DNA of 64,000 nt. It comes from Acinetobacter defluvii. GTDB lineage: Bacteria > Pseudomonadota > Gammaproteobacteria > Pseudomonadales > Moraxellaceae. The translations under genes and the position numbers were made by a program. Location of the stretch: NCBI RefSeq assembly GCF_001704615.3, contig NZ_CP029397.2:2790001-2854000 (forward strand), read 5' to 3'. A model generated the notes under the pieces. That model was not told the origin of the DNA and did no database searches. It saw only the letters and a list, made by a program, of their open reading frames with translations. Shown piece by piece: positions 61,937-64,000 of the stretch; the stretch's first letter is position 1, and each line of letters opens with the position of its first letter.

Positions 61937-62995
61937 ATGGCTTTAATTCGTAAACGTCGTTTAACTGAACAGCAACAACGCCGTATTCAGAAACAACATA
62001 AAACACGTCAAGAAGAAATTGATACGTCCAATGATCTTGAAGGTTTGGTCGTTCAGCATTATGGACGCCAACTTGAAGTACAAGCCCTTTCTACTCCTCT
62101 AGAACATCCCCCAAAACCCAGCGTTGCAGAAGGCGAGCCTGAACCGTTTTGGAAGCCGATTGAACTGAATAGTGTATGGCGTTGTCATACGCGCACCAAC
62201 TTAGAACTGTTGGTTACGGGTGATAAAGTCAAATGGCAAGCTGATCCAAATACAGGTTTAGGCATTATTACTGCCATTCATCCACGAACATCATTACTGA
62301 CCCGCCCTGATCGTTATCACAAAGTTAAACCTGTCGCTGCAAATATCAGTCTGATTGTGATTGTGTTTGCAGTTTTACCTGAACCTGCACCGACATTGAT
62401 TGATCGTTATCTCGTGGCATGTGCGGATGCAGATATTCCAGTGTTATTGGTACTCAATAAGTCAGATTTACTCAAAGATAATGATCCCATTTTAGACATG
62501 CTGAATGAATATCAAGCCCTCGGCTATGAAGTACTCATCACACGCGCTGAAGGTAATTTAACTGAGCTTCGTCAGCGCCTTGATAATGAAACAGTGGCAT
62601 TTGTTGGGCAATCTGGTGTCGGTAAAAGTTCCTTAATCAATGTGATCGTGCCGAATGCTGCACAAAAAACCAATATTATTTCTGAAAACTCAGCACTGGG
62701 ACAACACACCACGACATCAACACGTCTGATTCGTTTTGGTGAAAATGGCGCTTTGATCGATTCTCCTGGTATCCGTGAGTTTGGACTTTGGCATTTAGAT
62801 TTAGAAAAAATAGATGCTGGATTTTCCGATATTGCACAATTTATTGGACATTGCCAATATCGTAATTGTACCCATACCCATGAAAAACAATGTGCACTAA
62901 AACAAGCCGTTGCCGAAGGTGAAATACTCCCTAGACGCTTAGAAAGTTATTTGCGCTTAGTCGAAGAAATTACTGAGGCGCAACAAAAAAATTAA
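61937..62995 (+). CDS. rsgA: Ribosome small subunit-dependent GTPase A
   Basis: A 352-residue 30S maturation GTPase. A basic N-terminus (MALIRKRRLTEQQQRRIQKQ) and OB-fold domain are followed by the circularly permuted GTPase with motif order G4 LNKSD, G1 GQSGVGKSS, G3 DSPGIREF. The C-terminal zinc element CQYRNCTHTHEKQC is intact. Divergent from orn; the downstream genes are on the same strand. Confidence 0.97.
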   Translation: MALIRKRRLTEQQQRRIQKQHKTRQEEIDTSNDLEGLVVQHYGRQLEVQALSTPLEHPPKPSVAEGEPEPFWKPIELNSVWRCHTRTNLELLVTGDKVKWQADPNTGLGIITAIHPRTSLLTRPDRYHKVKPVAANISLIVIVFAVLPEPAPTLIDRYLVACADADIPVLLVLNKSDLLKDNDPILDMLNEYQALGYEVLITRAEGNLTELRQRLDNETVAFVGQSGVGKSSLINVIVPNAAQKTNIISENSALGQHTTTSTRLIRFGENGALIDSPGIREFGLWHLDLEKIDAGFSDIAQFIGHCQYRNCTHTHEKQCALKQAVAEGEILPRRLESYLRLVEEITEAQQKN

Positions 62996-63086
62996 TTTTC
63001 TTTAAATCTAGCCTTGAAGCAGTGATTTTGATCACCATATATATAGGCTATACTCGACACAAATTTTGATTGTCATTAGGTGAATT

Positions 63087-63494
63087 GTGGAACGTTGGTT
63101 TGAGTTTATGGGGAATCACCCCTTCTTATTTGGTGTTTTAGGGGTTCTGATCATTTTGTTCTTCGTATTTGAAGGTCAACGTAGTGGTCGTAAAATCTCT
63201 CCTCAATCACTTGGTATTTTAGTCAAAGCGAAGAATGCCATGTTGATCGATTTACGTGATACCAAAGATTTCAAAGAGGGTCATATCAGCGGTAGTCGCA
63301 ATATCCCTTACAGCAAAATTACCAGTCATTTGGAAGAGTTAAAAACTGCTGATCGTCCATTGGTGTTTATTTGTAATATGGGTCAAGTTGCAGGCAGTGC
63401 TTTGCAACAAGTCGGTCATGCAGATAGTTATCGCTTAGACGGTGGTATTAGCAACTGGAAAGCCCAAGGCTTACCTTTGATCAAAGCAAAATAA
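63087..63494 (+). CDS. Rhodanese-domain membrane protein (YibN-like)
   Basis: A 135-residue protein with one N-terminal membrane helix (FLFGVLGVLIILFFVFE) and a cytoplasmic rhodanese domain, whose loop CNMGQVAGSA carries the active-site cysteine. Starts at GTG 63087 after AGGTGA. The run rhodanese-grxC-secB is the same order as yibN-grxC-secB in E. coli, supporting the assignment. Confidence 0.93.
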   Translation: MERWFEFMGNHPFLFGVLGVLIILFFVFEGQRSGRKISPQSLGILVKAKNAMLIDLRDTKDFKEGHISGSRNIPYSKITSHLEELKTADRPLVFICNMGQVAGSALQQVGHADSYRLDGGISNWKAQGLPLIKAK

Positions 63495-63510
63495 GTTTAA
63501 GGAGTTGAAA

Positions 63511-63768
63511 ATGACTGCTGATGTAATTGTATATTCTACAGTGTCTTGCCCATATTGCGTTCGAGCAAAACAACTTCTTGAGCGTAAAGGTATTGAGTTT
63601 AAAGAAGTTAATCTTTCAAATGAAGCACCTGAAGTTCGTGTAGAACTCATGCAACGTACAAAACACCGTACAGTGCCACAAATTTTTATTAAAGATCAAT
63701 TCATCGGTGGGTTTGACCAACTTTATGCACTCGAAAAAGCTGGCAAACTTGACGAATTACTTGCTTAA
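63511..63768 (+). CDS. grxC: Glutaredoxin 3
   Basis: An 85-residue glutaredoxin with the CPYC active site (C13, C16), the cis-proline TVPQIFI and the glutathione-binding GGFDQLYAL block. Starts at ATG 63511 with AAGGAG about 7 nt upstream. Middle gene of the rhodanese-grxC-secB run. Confidence 0.97.
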   Translation: MTADVIVYSTVSCPYCVRAKQLLERKGIEFKEVNLSNEAPEVRVELMQRTKHRTVPQIFIKDQFIGGFDQLYALEKAGKLDELLA

Positions 63769-63798
63769 TCACTTCATAATATTTAAGGAATATAAAGA

Positions 63799-64000
63799 AT
63801 GAGTGAAGAACAACAATCTCAACCACAACTTGCTTTAGAACGTTTATACGCAAAAGACTTATCTTTTGAAGTTCCTGGGGCACAAGTTTTTACCAAAGAA
63901 TGGCAACCTGAACTCAACATCAATTTGTCTTCTTCTGCTGAAAAAGTTGACCCAACTCACTTTGAAGTATCTTTAAAAGTTGTGGTTCAAGCGAACAATG
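63799..64000 (+). CDS. secB: Protein-export chaperone SecB (5' part)
   Basis: The first 67 codons are in the window ([20 protein letters not shown], then [12 protein letters not shown] and [13 protein letters not shown]). This is the standard SecB start. SecB tetramers keep preproteins unfolded and hand them to SecA. AAGGAA lies about 10 nt before the ATG. The rest is cut by the window edge. Confidence 0.96.
   Translation, partial: MSEEQQSQPQLALERLYAKDLSFEVPGAQVFTKEWQPELNINLSSSAEKVDPTHFEVSLKVVVQANN

Overview
The window is a chromosomal segment of a low-GC gammaproteobacterium, almost certainly an Acinetobacter species. The evidence is the AT-rich composition, the three-part proton-translocating transhydrogenase (pntAA-pntAB-pntB), a gigA/gigB partner-switching pair, the rRNA sequences and the type of neighbouring housekeeping genes. 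Roughly two thirds is core genome; the rest is small accessory genes, several of them broken.

Layout. 1-3.6 kb: a hydroxyacid reductase and hydroxypyruvate isomerase pair, rsfS and a divergent Amt-family transporter. 3.87-5.26 kb: a complete IS4-family element inserted in the loop of the pnt operon terminator. 5.3-8.2 kb: pnt operon, followed by an 889-bp gene-free AT-rich stretch. 9.1-13.1 kb: EamA transporter and S66 peptidase; then soxR divergent from a RidA-like gene and an MFS transporter, with a near-consensus SoxR box in a 19-bp-spacer promoter between them. 13.2-17.9 kb: small accessory genes, including a frameshifted HEPN-like gene, two hotdog proteins, a SnoaL-like lipoprotein, TrxC, a hydrolase and a 34-residue lipoprotein. 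18.0-22.0 kb: a giant lipoprotein of about ten bacterial Ig-like domains. 22.2-23.5 kb: a flavin disulfide reductase.

23.7-29.4 kb: one complete rRNA operon on the minus strand (16S, tRNA-Ile, tRNA-Ala, 23S, 5S) with promoter, processing stems and terminator. 29.7-33.3 kb: mlaA, gigA/gigB and a nitrilase-family amidase. 33.4-38.2 kb: ROK kinase, GNAT, gspE, a DUF432-like protein and an MscS channel. 38.3-49.9 kb: a DUF2339 membrane protein, polA, and a minus-strand run of yggT, proC, tilS, accA and ppx, then trxA. 50.2-56.2 kb: rho, an Ala-rich lipoprotein, and pheS-pheT-ihfA with a double palindrome inserted between pheS and pheT. 56.4-61.1 kb: an accessory patch bounded by two paralogous membrane-anchored proteins of unknown function; one is broken by an exact 77-bp tandem duplication, and a GNAT gene between them carries an amber codon. 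61.3-64 kb: orn, rsgA, a rhodanese, grxC and the start of secB.

Most notable items: the SoxR-controlled RidA-like/MFS unit, the IS4 insertion that splits the pnt terminator, the 77-bp duplication in an uncharacterised paralogous family, and two further recently broken genes. I found no CRISPR array, prophage or clear new defence system.
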